Origin: Balamuthia mandrillaris
Lineage: Eukaryota; Discosea; Longamoebia; Balamuthiidae
Reading direction: 5' to 3'
Length of the DNA stretch: 64,000 bases
Assembly (NCBI GenBank): GCA_031835245.1
Contig: JAVKOQ010000062.1
Location: forward strand, 124,001 to 188,000
The position numbers were made by a program, and so were the translations under genes. This document shows positions 1-10,676 of the stretch, piece by piece. The notes beneath the pieces are model-generated. The model was not told where the DNA came from. It made no database searches and saw nothing but the letters and a program-made list of their open reading frames with translations. The stretch's first letter is position 1, and the number at the start of each line of letters is the position of its first letter.

Positions 1-1586
1 GAAAAGATTACCAATGTTTTGGGTTTTAGTTAACGAAAACATGACAAAGATAGTAAAGAAAGACGTACTTGCGATCGTAGAGCTGGCGCAGAACAGCAGT
101 AATAGACTTTCGCAGAAACGAATCTTGATAAACCTTCAACAAAGCAGGGTCTTCGCCTCCTTTGCTCCAATACATCCTAAACACAATCCTCTTCAACATG
201 CCAACCATCTCCGTAACCTCCGTTAATCTAAAGTGTGTCTCCCTCTCGAAGAACTCCTCGTCATCCATCGTAACTAATAAATGATTGTAACAGGCGCAAA
301 ACAGGGATAACGCCGGCACCATCTGCTCCAAACTACCATCCATATCCTCTACAAAACCAAAAGTGGCCAATTGGTCCAGTTGTTGGCTGCAGGTGAGACG
401 ATGCCAAAGCTTGGTAACAAAAGTGCTGTGAGAGGAGAAGGAGAGAGTGTTGAGGAGAGGCATTCGCAGAGAGGGATGATCCCGTTGCAGGGTGTTGCAA
501 AGGCGACAAAGAACTTGGAGGCCTTCTGGGAAGAGCTTGTTGAAAGGTAGAAATAGTGTGGATGGACGTCGATGATCCTCTTCGGTGTCTTTGCCTTTGT
601 CCTTTTGGCTCTCTTGAGTTTCCTCTGTTGTATGGAAACAATAAGAATACGAAAAATGACAAAGATAAAGAGCACATATACAACAACAAACCATCCAAGT
701 AAAGTTTTATGAGAGAGCGAAGCAGATCGGGGTCCAACAGGAACTGCACGTGGTCAAGGATCTCCTCTTCTTTGAGTGTGTTGGAAATGGCACTCTGTGC
801 GACGAGCATATTGGATTCCGCTTCTTCGGCTTCTCCTTCGAACTCTCCATATTCGTCAATTCTTTTTTGAGTGCGGTTTGCTAAGCGGAAGGCAGAGGAT
901 AAGTGATTCATGAGCTGATTGATGGCAGCTAAATACTTTGTCTGTTGTTGGTTGGTTAAAAATTAAGTTTTTGGAATAATGTTAAAGAGTGCAAGAAGTT
1001 TAACAAAAAAACATAAATAAATAGCAAGTTAAGAGAACTAAAACAAAACACCAAAACGAAATAACAAAACAAACACCAAAATTAAAATGAGAAGAACCAA
1101 ACCATAACGGGCTCAGCACCCAGTCGAATGACGGACGGTCCCAAATCCAACAAATTCAGCAGCACACAACGACACAAGACGATACTTTCTTCCAATGTTC
1201 TTCTCTCTGCATCACCACCATCGTGCATTAGAGCGCTTGTATCCAAACAATCAGGAAAAACTTGAATCAATTCAGTCTCTTCCGCGGATGCAGAGGCAGC
1301 TTTGAACGCGGAGCTCAAGTCGGGAATGGAGAGTACGTAACGAACAAAGTCCTTACGAGCTCGTTGTGGAGCCGGCATAGTAGTGGTTGTTTTGGTGGCT
1401 CGACGTGAGGTACGCTCCTCCGCAGAGATAAAGAAGCTGTTTTTGAAAGGTGCCAAGGCGAGTTGCATGAGCTGCACAAAGAGCATTGCCTCTTTTGCTT
1501 TTGTTTCCGAAGTGGATAACCGTTGTTCTTTGTTGCTGCTGAGCAGAGATATCTTTAGGCAGTAAGAAGTGGAGGTCAGAATCGAA

Positions 1587-1630
<44 letters not shown>

Positions 1631-2285
1631 CCAGTATGCTATTAACCTGAGTTTTAAGAGCGTTTGTAATATTTCTATACAATTCATTGTTTACAAGAGC
1701 GTTCAAAATTTGAGCACAGACCTGTCTTTTGAGAGAAAGGCAAAGACAATAAGCAAGGAGCTCAAAACATGAACGGGAAAAAAAGAAGGTTGAGTCAAGG
1801 TACCCTTTTTGGTCGTAAGAGATGTTATTTACAAAGGAGTAGGCGGCTGGGCTTGTTAACGCTGCTAAAATATTAAGTGGCATTGACAGTTGATCCCCAG
1901 AAGGTGGTCTTAATGAGTGATAGAGATGAGTAATGCATCTTAAGAAGAATTGCTAACAAAAAACAACTAAGGCACGATAAGCTACCCTTCTAAAAGGTGG
2001 TTAACTAGAATGCATGCCAACCGTCGAACTAGAAGCAGCCATCCTCCTCGTGTTTCCGTAGCTTCTGCAAAGGCCAGTGCACAAAAGTTGGCTGGACCTA
2101 TGTAAAGAGGTCGTCAGGCAAAAGACTTGCGGAGAGGATAAAATAACAGAAGTAGAAGAAACAAAACGAGTGATCGAACAAACAGAAGAAAAGAGAAAAG
2201 AGAAAGGAACAAGAGAGAGGCGAAGCAGAGAATGGGAGAAGAAAGAACAGAAGAACACAAGGGATAGCAAAAGGGAGTGACAGAC

Positions 2286-2319
<34 letters not shown>

Positions 2320-2817
2320 GTGAATGTAGTAACCGGCATTGTTAAGGCTTTTGAGCACTAGGGAACAAACCGTCCACAGATGCGGCCTGTCAGAGGGCAC
2401 GTTCTCCCTGTAGAAAAATAGAAACTGTCGCAGCAGCGGGAAGAAGATGGGGGCGGCCGTGGAGAGTTGCGGCGGCAGCATCAACAACCTCTGAAGCCTG
2501 CTTTGCCAGTCCTCACATTCCTCCCTGCGCCTTCGCTCCAGCTCTTTTTTAGCTCTCCAAAAAGACTTTATTTTTTTTAAAGAATGTTGATTGAGTGAGT
2601 CATCCACAAAACAAATGAAAAAAGTTGGAAGGAAGAAAGAAAAAAATGAAGGACAAACCTGAATCTTGAGTGCACTGGCTTGACGTCTTTTTTCGAGGAG
2701 GCGCTGCGCCCTTTCGCGCTCGGTTCGCTGCAAGAACCTGTCCCTGTCCTCCTTCTTGGTAGCGGAGCGGCCGCCCAGGTTGATATTCTTCCTTTTCGTG
2801 TTGCCGCTGAAGAACAT
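1..2817 (-). CDS. UBE3C: HECT-type E3 ubiquitin ligase, UBE3C/Hul5-like (N-terminal part; gene runs off the left edge)
   Basis: Eight exons fit in phase: 2817-2659, 2565-2334, 2097-1986, 1938-1833, 1721-1647, 1552-1109, 941-692 and 624-69; the last donor (GTACGT at 68) leads off the window. The N-terminus has the UBE3C/Hul5 pattern: a short MFF start, NINLGGRS, then a basic helix with RTERERAQRLLEKRR running into an IQ-like segment (ALKIQ...SFWRAKKELE). The last visible exon ends in a helix with LRQLYDRK, which in this family directly precedes the C-terminal half carrying the HECT catalytic domain. The HECT domain and its catalytic Cys are therefore outside the window. Family members are proteasome-associated E3/E4 enzymes that extend ubiquitin chains on stalled substrates; that role is inferred from homology. 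Two introns carry (CT)n on the sense strand. The start shares a divergent 325 bp spacer with the PNGase gene. Confidence 0.85.
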
Positions 2818-3142
2818 TCTTTTTGTTGTTGTTGTTGCTTCTCTGGATCAATCAGGGGAGGGAGCGGCCTTCTACTCGAAGCTGGCAAAATCGTGTGGCC
2901 AGCGTCGTTCTTTCCGCTTTGCTTTTTTTTTATCGCTGAAGAGAGGAAAAAGTTTCGTCATTGTTTGGTATTCATGACGACACGAATACGCAAATCATGT
3001 CGACGTGGTGTCAATACTCTCCAATTTATTGCTAAGAAAAATTTTGATGGACAGGAGAAAGGAGAAGAGACGTCGAATATTAATGTCGTCATGGAGTTGA
3101 TGCCGAGCGCAGACGAAAGTGCACGAGAAGAGAAGGCCAAAG
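2818..3142. promoter_or_regulatory. Divergent intergenic promoter region between UBE3C-like and PNGase genes
   Basis: No gene is seen in these 325 bases; they separate two head-to-head starts. At 2974-2986 lies ATGACGACACGAA and at 2999-3004 GTCGAC. Close relatives of the first word recur in front of other genes here (42619, 53551, 53582). I infer a shared promoter element. No clear TATA box is visible. Confidence 0.4.
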
Positions 3143-4788
3143 ATGAAAGTGGTAGTGGTTTTCGATGGGGATAGGTGCGGCATTTTATTTATTATTATTT
3201 TGAAAAAACTTTTCCTCCTCCTCTCCTCTCTTTGTTCTGTTTCTTTTTGTGTTTCCGATGGCTAGCTGCAAAAATGAACAAAAAAAAATAGGCATGTGGT
3301 GGACCTGGATGAGGAGCAGGAGCAAGAGATGGACGTGGAAGAGCTGAAAATGATACTTTTCTCGCTTACGTCTGTGCCCCCTGATCAACAGGAACTTTAC
3401 GCCCAACCAAGCGAACCTTTGCAGGTGCCCTTCTTCATTGCCACTCTCTGTCACCTTTATCACGGTTTTTTTTTTTTTTTTTTTGTTAAAGAGTGTTGTC
3501 TTGCTGCATGGACCAGAATGATAGGCCGATTAGCTCTGTTGTCACCGCTACTTCCTGTCCTGTACGTGTTATATTTTGCTTCTTGTTCTTGTTCTTGTTC
3601 TTCTTGTTCTTGTTCTTCTTCTTCTTGTTCTTCTTCTTTTTCTCGTTCTTGTTCTTCTTCTTCTTCTTCTTCTTGTTCTTTTCTTCTTCTTCTTCTTCTT
3701 CTTCTTCTTCTTGTTCTTCTTCTTCTTCTTCTTCTTCTTCTTCTTCTTCTTCTTCTTCTTCGGTATAATCTTTTTCACAACTGTCGTTGTTGTGTAGAAA
3801 AACGAGCAGGGCCTTTCTATTCTTCACCTAAAAGAGAGGAATAAAGAACAACATGAACAACAGCAACAAACGTCTACTCCCTCATCAGAAGACATAGCTA
3901 GACTCTTAGCTACTGCTTTAGCTTCTTTCGCCCAACAACCCTCTTCTTCCTCCCAACAACCCTCTTCTTCCTCCGCTTCTCACGCTATAGCAGCTGCAAG
4001 CATGATGCCAGCTGCGCTGGACCCACCAAAGAGACAAATGTTGGCGAGAATACGTTCTGCTGCCCAACAAGTGCTTCAGTACGAGAATCCCGTTGCTCAG
4101 GTTCTCTCTCTCTCTCTCTCTCTCTATTCCTCACTTTCATGTACTCTGTGCTCTTCCGTTGTTTGTTTGAAATGTTCAGCTATTTACTTATTCTTTTTTG
4201 TTATCGACTTATTTTTGAATATTTCCTTCTATTGGTGACCAGAGTAAATGTCTTTCTCTGATTCCAGTGGCAGGTATTGTTATGCGCCTAATTATAGATG
4301 ACTGCTCTTGCTAAAGTCTCTGTGTTTACAGAATTGGAGCAACAAGCCAGAGAGGAGCTTTTACTTCGTGGTTCTTCGGTTGAAGAGGAATCGGAACAAG
4401 ACGAACGGGCAAAACATCATTTGTTCCGTGAGTTGTTATTTGTCCAACTCCTCAAATGGTACAAACATAGTTTCTTTTCTTGGGTGAATGCTCCTCCATG
4501 TGACTTTTGCTCGGTACATTTCCCTTTCTTCTTGTTTTCGTTCCTTTTTACTTTTGTTGTTGTCGTATGTTGTTGTTCCTCTTTCTTTAATTTTGTTGCG
4601 TTGCATATCGTTATTTATTTTGATTCTCCACAGGGCGCCACCAACAATGTAGGAATGGCACAACCTACACGTACGTTTTTATTTAATTTTTTCCTCCTAA
4701 TATTCATTCTCTCTTGCTCTCTCTATCTCCTGTTTTTATAGCCGAAGAACAGAGAAACCTTGCAGGGAGGGTGGAATTGTATCAGTAC

Positions 4789-4831
<43 letters not shown>

Positions 4832-6285
4832 CTCTCTCACTCTTCCTGTCAGTAATCTAACTGGTCATGATTATTTTTAAACAGATGTACTCTGTGTAAT
4901 ACGTATACGAGGTTTCCGCGTTACAATAATGGTTTGAAGATTACTCCGCTGCACACTTAAAAAATCTCTTTCTTTTTCAATTTGTTCACTTTCTTTCTGC
5001 CAGTGGAAAAATTGCTTGAAACGCGACGTGGAAGATGTGGGGAATGGGCTCAGGTAACTTTTTCCCTTCCGCATGTCTTGCTTCTCTGTGGTCTCTTTAC
5101 TTTCTCACCACAGCAATGTATCCAAGGCTTTCGTTCTTTGTTGCCGAGCAATGAGCTATCCAGCAAGATACGTGCTTGATTGGACCGATCATGTGTGGGC
5201 TGAGGTTCGTGGTTCTGTGCTTCTTTGCTTCGTGTTTTGATGCTCTTTTCTTTTTTGTTGTTCTCCAACTCACGATATCCTCTTTTTATGTCTTCTTACT
5301 TTCGTTATATGTTTATTCTCGTATTCGCTCGTTTACCAACAGGTCTACTTTGAAGGAAAGCAGCGATGGGTACACGCAGATTGTTGCGAGGCTGCCTTCG
5401 ACAGTCCTCTCATGTACGAGGCCGGATGGGGCAAGAAACTGAGCTACATTATTGCTGTGAGCAGAGAGGAAGTTGTGGACGTAACTCGCAGATACACCCG
5501 TAACTATTCCTCCCAAGTCCTGCAAAGAAGAACGGAAGTGCCAGAAGAGTGGCTGCAACAAGCCATTCAACACTGCGACGAACAGCAGCGAAGGATCTTT
5601 CCTCGTGATAACCTGGAGTTTGCCGCGCTTTTGTCCAGAAAAGAGTCCGAGAGGAGAGAGTTGTTGGAGAGTGACAGAAGAGAGTTACAAGCGGCAGAAC
5701 ATCAGGGAAGGATTTCTGGTTCGAAGGAGTGGCGACGTGCTCGTGGTGAATTAGGAGATAGTGGAAACAGTGTTGGTGGTGCATCGTCTACTTGTTCAAC
5801 TTTGCTTCAGCAACCAGCCCCGCAGCCTGATGGTGCATCAATACTCTCCATTCTTTTTCCTTTCTCCTTACGTGTAGTTTCTTTCTTTCGTTCGTTCCTT
5901 CGTTTGCCTCCTCTGCCTTGTGAGAAGAAGACTGATCTCCCCAATACGCATAACAGAATCACAAAATCTCTTCTCTTATTCGTCATTTCTGGGCCAACAA
6001 CAAAGCCTCGCATGTGTTGGCTCTTCTTTCATAACTGGCAACAGCGCCTGCCTTACTCCTGCTCAAACTGGACAACAAGGCGCGTTGTGGCGAAGCGAAC
6101 CACTGAGCTTGGACCTCATTCTGAAGGCCGGTTTAGTTTGTCGCTTCGCCTTTCAGATCAAGGATGGTCCTTCTGCCGATGGCTTTGCGTTTGTTATGCA
6201 GGCTGTGGGTGCGAATGCTTTAGGAGAGGGCGGCTGTCAATTAGGTTATGGAGGAATTCCTCGTTCGTAAGTTGTTTGCTCTCTA

Positions 6286-6316
<31 letters not shown>

Positions 6317-8120
6317 ATTTTCTATCTTGTTGCTATGTTTCTTATTTGTTCTTTCAGAATTGCTGTCGAGTTTGATACCTACCAAACGTGGGATAGATGT
6401 GAAGATCCTGATTCTAATCACATCAGGTAACATTATTCTCTCTCTGTGCGCCTTCTCATTTTCAATTAACACATTATCATTTGCTTGCAACAAAACAGTG
6501 TCCAAACAAGAGGCAAAGAAAGTAATTCAGCGCACCATCAATACAGTTTAGGTTGTACCGCCGACATTCCTATTCTTGCAGATGGCCGTACGCACCACTG
6601 CACCATCGTTTACTCCCAACAAAAACAAGAGATTTTTGTCTATCTCGACGATGATGAACGACCTAGGTTAGCTGTGTCACGCGTGAAGTTGGAGGAAATC
6701 TTTTCAAGCAATTCTTCTTCTGCCTCTGCCGTCAATGTTTGGATTGGTTTTACGGCTGCTACGGGCGGCCTTTGTCAGTCTCATCTTATTCATTCTTGGT
6801 CTTGTTCTACTTCCACCCAACAAAAGCTCATCCCGAAAGTGAGTTAGGAGTATCTGCTTTCTTTTTTTTTTTTTTGTTTCTATTTTGACTAACTTTGTAA
6901 CGCAGGAACAACCAGTGTTATTTGATACCTTGCAAAGTTCTGCGGTTCTCAACAAGCTAAAAGAATTCAACCAGACGTTGGCTGCAAGTTCGCCTTCTCA
7001 TTTGGTATCTCTCTTCTCTTGTCCTCTTGACCTTCTTCACCCATTTATCTTATTTTCGTTCTTTTGTTGTGAAGGCGCTATCTGCAACGGAAATGAAGGC
7101 ACTTGATGCCCTTCTTACCAACAAGCTGCCAAAATGGAACCAATCATCGGCACTTCTTCCCAACGAGCATTCTCTCCTTCAAAAGCTCTTGAATTGGCCT
7201 TCCGAATACACTTTTCCTGTCACGGTAACTTTTCTCTGACTCTTATTTCCTTTGTGCTTTCTCTTTTCTAACAGTAACACAGGATATTGCGAGAATATTG
7301 GTGCTTTCAACAGCAGTCGCACAGCATTACTCTTCATCTTCCAATTATTCTCTCCTCAAACCCATTTTGAGCAATGCAACAACATCTCCTTCGCTTGCCA
7401 ATCACTTGGTGATGCTTCGCTTCGTTACCAACATGTTTGCGACAGAAGCTTTGACAAATCAATTCCTTGCTGCTTCTGATGGTGAAGAAGAAAAAGAAGA
7501 CATTGTTGGGATGATGCATAAAAGCATGGAAGCGCACGGCAAGAAGAGCAAGAATGTGCAATTAGCACTTGCATCTGCTTTACAAAAGTAAGAACCTTGC
7601 TTTTCGTTCATTCTGTTTATTTTCTTCTTTAACTTTGTTTTTTGTTTTAAAAAGTGTTGCTCTCTGCATTCACCAGCGAGGGGGCATTTCCTCTTATGAA
7701 AGTCTTTCGACACGATGTATCGACCTGCTTTTCAGAGTACGTTTTATTCTGTCTCTCTTGTCGTTACTGTCTTTCTTTCTGTTTAATATTTTTACGTGTT
7801 GACGTCGTCATTTTTCTAGTTGGTAGAATGTTCTCTTGATCCCGATGTTACTTCTCGAGCTCTCGTTGCATTAGGGACAATGGTTGGCACACTCAATCTT
7901 TTTCCCTTTGTTGTTAATTTAAATTATTTAACGTTTTTTCGCTTTCCTGCATCACATCCAGTTCTATGGCGAAAGCAAAGAGTGGCAGGACAAACTGTTG
8001 CAAGCGAGACTACAGCAGAAACCTGGTCTTTTGGCTTCCCTTCTTTCTTCTTCTTCTATTCCTACTCCTTTGCTGCAGGAATTGACCACTATCTTTTCTG
8101 TCAACAACAACAAGGACTGA
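3143..8120 (+). CDS. PNG1: Peptide:N-glycanase fused to an L-type lectin domain and a C-terminal PUL domain
   Basis: Twenty exons give one 986-residue frame: 3143-3174, 3292-3424, 3798-4100, 4243-4273, 4332-4513, 4634-4670, 4742-4784, 4885-4931, 5004-5053, 5127-5204, 5343-5832, 5957-6266, 6358-6426, 6499-6838, 6906-7004, 7075-7224, 7283-7587, 7677-7716, 7820-7882, 7962-8120. The N-terminus has the plant-PNGase-like word [12 protein letters not shown]. The transglutaminase-like core follows: [21 protein letters not shown], zinc Cys pairs (CDFC, CTLC), the nucleophile in RRGRCGEWA (about residue 280), His in WTDHVW, Asp in WVHADCC, then [13 protein letters not shown] and TRRYTRNY. Residues about 476-715 look like a legume/L-type lectin sandwich ([23 protein letters not shown]). 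Residues about 716-986 resemble the PUL domain of PLAA/Ufd3 ([20 protein letters not shown]). PNGase deglycosylates misfolded glycoproteins in ERAD; PUL binds p97/Cdc48. The junction at 7716/7820 is the least certain. Confidence 0.9.
3584..3762 (+). repeat. (TTC/TTG)n microsatellite in PNGase intron 2
   Basis: Interrupted TTC/TTG trinucleotide tract inside the intron between 3424 and 3798. It reads as a pyrimidine-rich strand in the sense of the gene. It creates long poly-Ser/Phe or Glu/Lys open frames that are not genes. Confidence 0.9.
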
Positions 8121-8303
8121 GTTTCCGTTCATTTTTCTATTATTTTTTTCCTCTTTTGTCACGTGTTTTATTTCATTTATAACCTCATGACTATTGTTTA
8201 CAAAGTTTGACAAAACGAAAGTACAACGTGGAAGGAAGACTCGCAGACGGTACTATCTCTCTTTTATCCTTTTATCTCTTTGAAATGTCGCTCTTTTATT
8301 TTT

Positions 8304-8342
<39 letters not shown>

Positions 8343-8406
8343 TCTTTACTTTTTGCAAAGAACAAACAACACAAAAAGAGACAAACATAACAGAAAGCAC
8401 AACACT

Positions 8407-8499
8407 ATGGCTGAAACAAGAGAGAAGAAAGACCTGCTGGCTGCTTTGCAGAAAGAACCCGTCATATGTGCAGAAGGTTATCTCTTCGGTGCGTATACA

Positions 8500-8547
<48 letters not shown>

Positions 8548-9528
8548 ACACTGCTATCGACCCACTCATCTTTTTTTTTTTCGTGTCACTCTATAGAGTT
8601 GGAAAGAAGGGGTTATGTTCGTGCTGGTGCCTTTGTCCCTGAGGTAACGAAACAATAACATCCAGAAAACAAAACCCACTCATAAAGAGAAAGAGAAAAA
8701 GATCAACACAACAGACACATTACAAAATACTGAAACTGAACAAAAAACTTTAAACAAAACAACAGGTTTTATTAGACCATCCAGAAGTGGTAGAAGCATT
8801 ACACTTGGACTTTGTGCGTAGTGGGTCCGATGTTGTTGAGGCCTTCACCTACTACGCCCATCGCGAACGCCTGGGCGCTGTCGGCCTCTTGGAGACCGTG
8901 GAGGAGATCAACCGAAGAGCGCTGCGCATCGCCAAGAAAGTGGCCACTGAGACGAATACTTTTGTGGCGGGGAACATTTGCAACACGAATGTTTATGTGC
9001 CGTCAGAGGAGAAGCGCGTGGAGAGCGGAGAAAAAGCGAGGGCCATGTTTAGGGAACAGATTCAGTGGGCGGTGGAGGAAGGGGTGGACTTTATCATTGC
9101 TGAGGTACGTTCCATGTCTTCCCTTATCTTGATTCTCTTTTGTCATTACAAAACAAACAACGAAACACAAACCACGACAAAGACATTAGATTATGTGGGA
9201 GAAGCGTTGATCGCTTTGGAAGAAATCAAAAGAGCGGGTTTGACGGCGGTCGTTACTTTGAGCTGTCACTCTGACGAACGCACTTGGGACAATGTTGACA
9301 TTGTTGGTGAGCGTTAAATTACTTAACCATATCTCCTCCTTCTCCTCTATCTTCTGCTTGTTGTTGTTGCTCTTCTTGCTTCTTATTCTTCTTTGCTTTT
9401 CTTTGTCTTCTCTTCGAACATCGTCTTTCTGTTATCCTTCGTAATGAAGAGGCTTGTCTTCAACTGGAAAAGGCTGGAGCTGATGTTATAGGTTTGTTTT
9501 TGCCACATCTGTTTCCTCTCTTGTCGTT

Positions 9529-9592
<64 letters not shown>

Positions 9593-10042
9593 ACCATAAC
9601 GCAAAACAAAAAACCAGGTCTTAATTGTCACAGAGGGCCCAAGACGATGCTCCCTATCCTGGAACGTCTCTCCAAGGCCCTCACGGTGCCCATTGCCGCT
9701 CTTCCTGTTCCTTTCCGCACTACCGAAGAGGAACCCACCATGCAGAAGCTCACCGATCCCACGCTTCCAACAGAGAGCAAGAAGGCCTTTCCCATCGCGT
9801 TGGACCCCTTCGTGTGCAACCGCTTCGAGATTGCAGAGTTCACCAAAGCGGCGCAGCAGCTGGGAGTGAAGTACTTTGGCTTGTGTTGTGGCACGCAGCC
9901 ACATCACGTTCGCTCCATGGCGCTGGCCTTGGGGAAGACGCCCGCAGCGGCCAAGTACTCGCCGGACATGTCCAAGCACTTCATCTTGGGCTCTGGCGAG
10001 AGCACCACGGAGGCCAATCGCAGCCATGCTGGCCAACTCTAA
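8407..10042 (+). CDS. BHMT: Betaine-homocysteine S-methyltransferase-like protein
   Basis: Six exons (8407-8488, 8597-8643, 8766-9104, 9183-9306, 9449-9490, 9618-10042) code for 352 residues. The fold is a zinc-dependent methyltransferase barrel: LERRGYVRAGAFVPE near the start, then FTYYAHRERL, VDFIIAE, and the Zn-thiolate ligands in GLNCH and GLCCGTQPHH. The pattern matches BHMT (LEKRGYVKAG, NCH, GGCCG) better than generic S-methylmethionine-dependent enzymes. The reaction expected from homology is methyl transfer to homocysteine to make methionine in the cytosol. The protein stops about 50 residues earlier than animal BHMT and appears to lack part of the tetramerisation tail, so methyl-donor choice is unsure. 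The start was chosen at the first ATG after a stop-rich leader that aligns with the family N-terminus; another in-frame ATG lies at 8353. Introns carry (CT)n and (TTTC)n. Confidence 0.85.
9529..9592 (+). repeat. (TTTC)n microsatellite in intron 5 of the BHMT-like gene
   Basis: About 15 near-perfect TTTC units, pyrimidine-rich in the sense direction, between the exon ending 9490 and the exon starting 9618. Confidence 0.95.
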
Positions 10043-10676
10043 GCCGCCAAAACTCGCACACATCTTTTGCGAGTTGCTGTGTCGACATTAATAAATTATT
10101 TGTCGACGCATACTTAATGTCGACATAAATTTCTACCAATTCAAACAGATGTTGATCTCGATCGGACCAATCCGAAATGGAGCTGACCGTTTCTTGACCG
10201 ACACGAGGAGTCTCTTGCAAGAAACGCCTGACGTCACCAGTATTGGACAGCTCACCGCTCATTCCAAAAAAAGGGTCTATTTGGCATCCGATTTTCTTTG
10301 TCTTTTCTGTTTGATTGTCGTCGCTTCCGCGGATAGGAGAAAGTAGGGCAAAAAAAAAAAAGAAAGGGTGCTCGTCTCTCCCCACACACACGCACACATA
10401 AAAAGGGTTCGATTTTCTTTTTTTTTTCTCTTTCTCTTTCTTTCTTTTCTTTCTTTTCAACACACACACACATTCACAAACACAAACCTAACACTACGCT
10501 GCACTACACACACACACACTACTTTTTTTTCCCTTTCCCTTCTCCTCCTTCCTTGTACACACTTGATTAGTTCGAGTGTTGATTCTTTTTTTTTTTGCAC
10601 TACTTTTTTTTTGTGGTGTGACCTTCTCTCCTTCTTGACGGGTTTTTTTTTGATAAAACAAACAGACAAAAAAAAC
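10043..10676. promoter_or_regulatory. Intergenic region with three GTCGAC sites and a CRE-like palindrome
   Basis: No convincing gene. GTCGAC occurs at 10081, 10102 and 10119; the first and third are the full palindrome TGTCGACA. TGACGTCA (CRE-type palindrome) lies at 10229-10236. The 200 bases before the next ATG are CA- and T-rich, as expected for a 5' leader. The membrane-protein gene downstream has very C/G-biased third positions, which suggests strong expression, so this may be a strong promoter (inference). Confidence 0.4.

Noticed and set aside
3486-3844. Poly-Ser and poly-Glu/Lys frames around 3.5-3.8 kb
   Set aside because: They are translations of the TTC/TTG intron tract of the PNGase gene.
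10149-10346. 65-residue plus-strand frame in the BHMT/membrane-protein spacer
   Set aside because: No recognisable domain, no splice partners, and it overlaps promoter-type palindromes; more likely chance.
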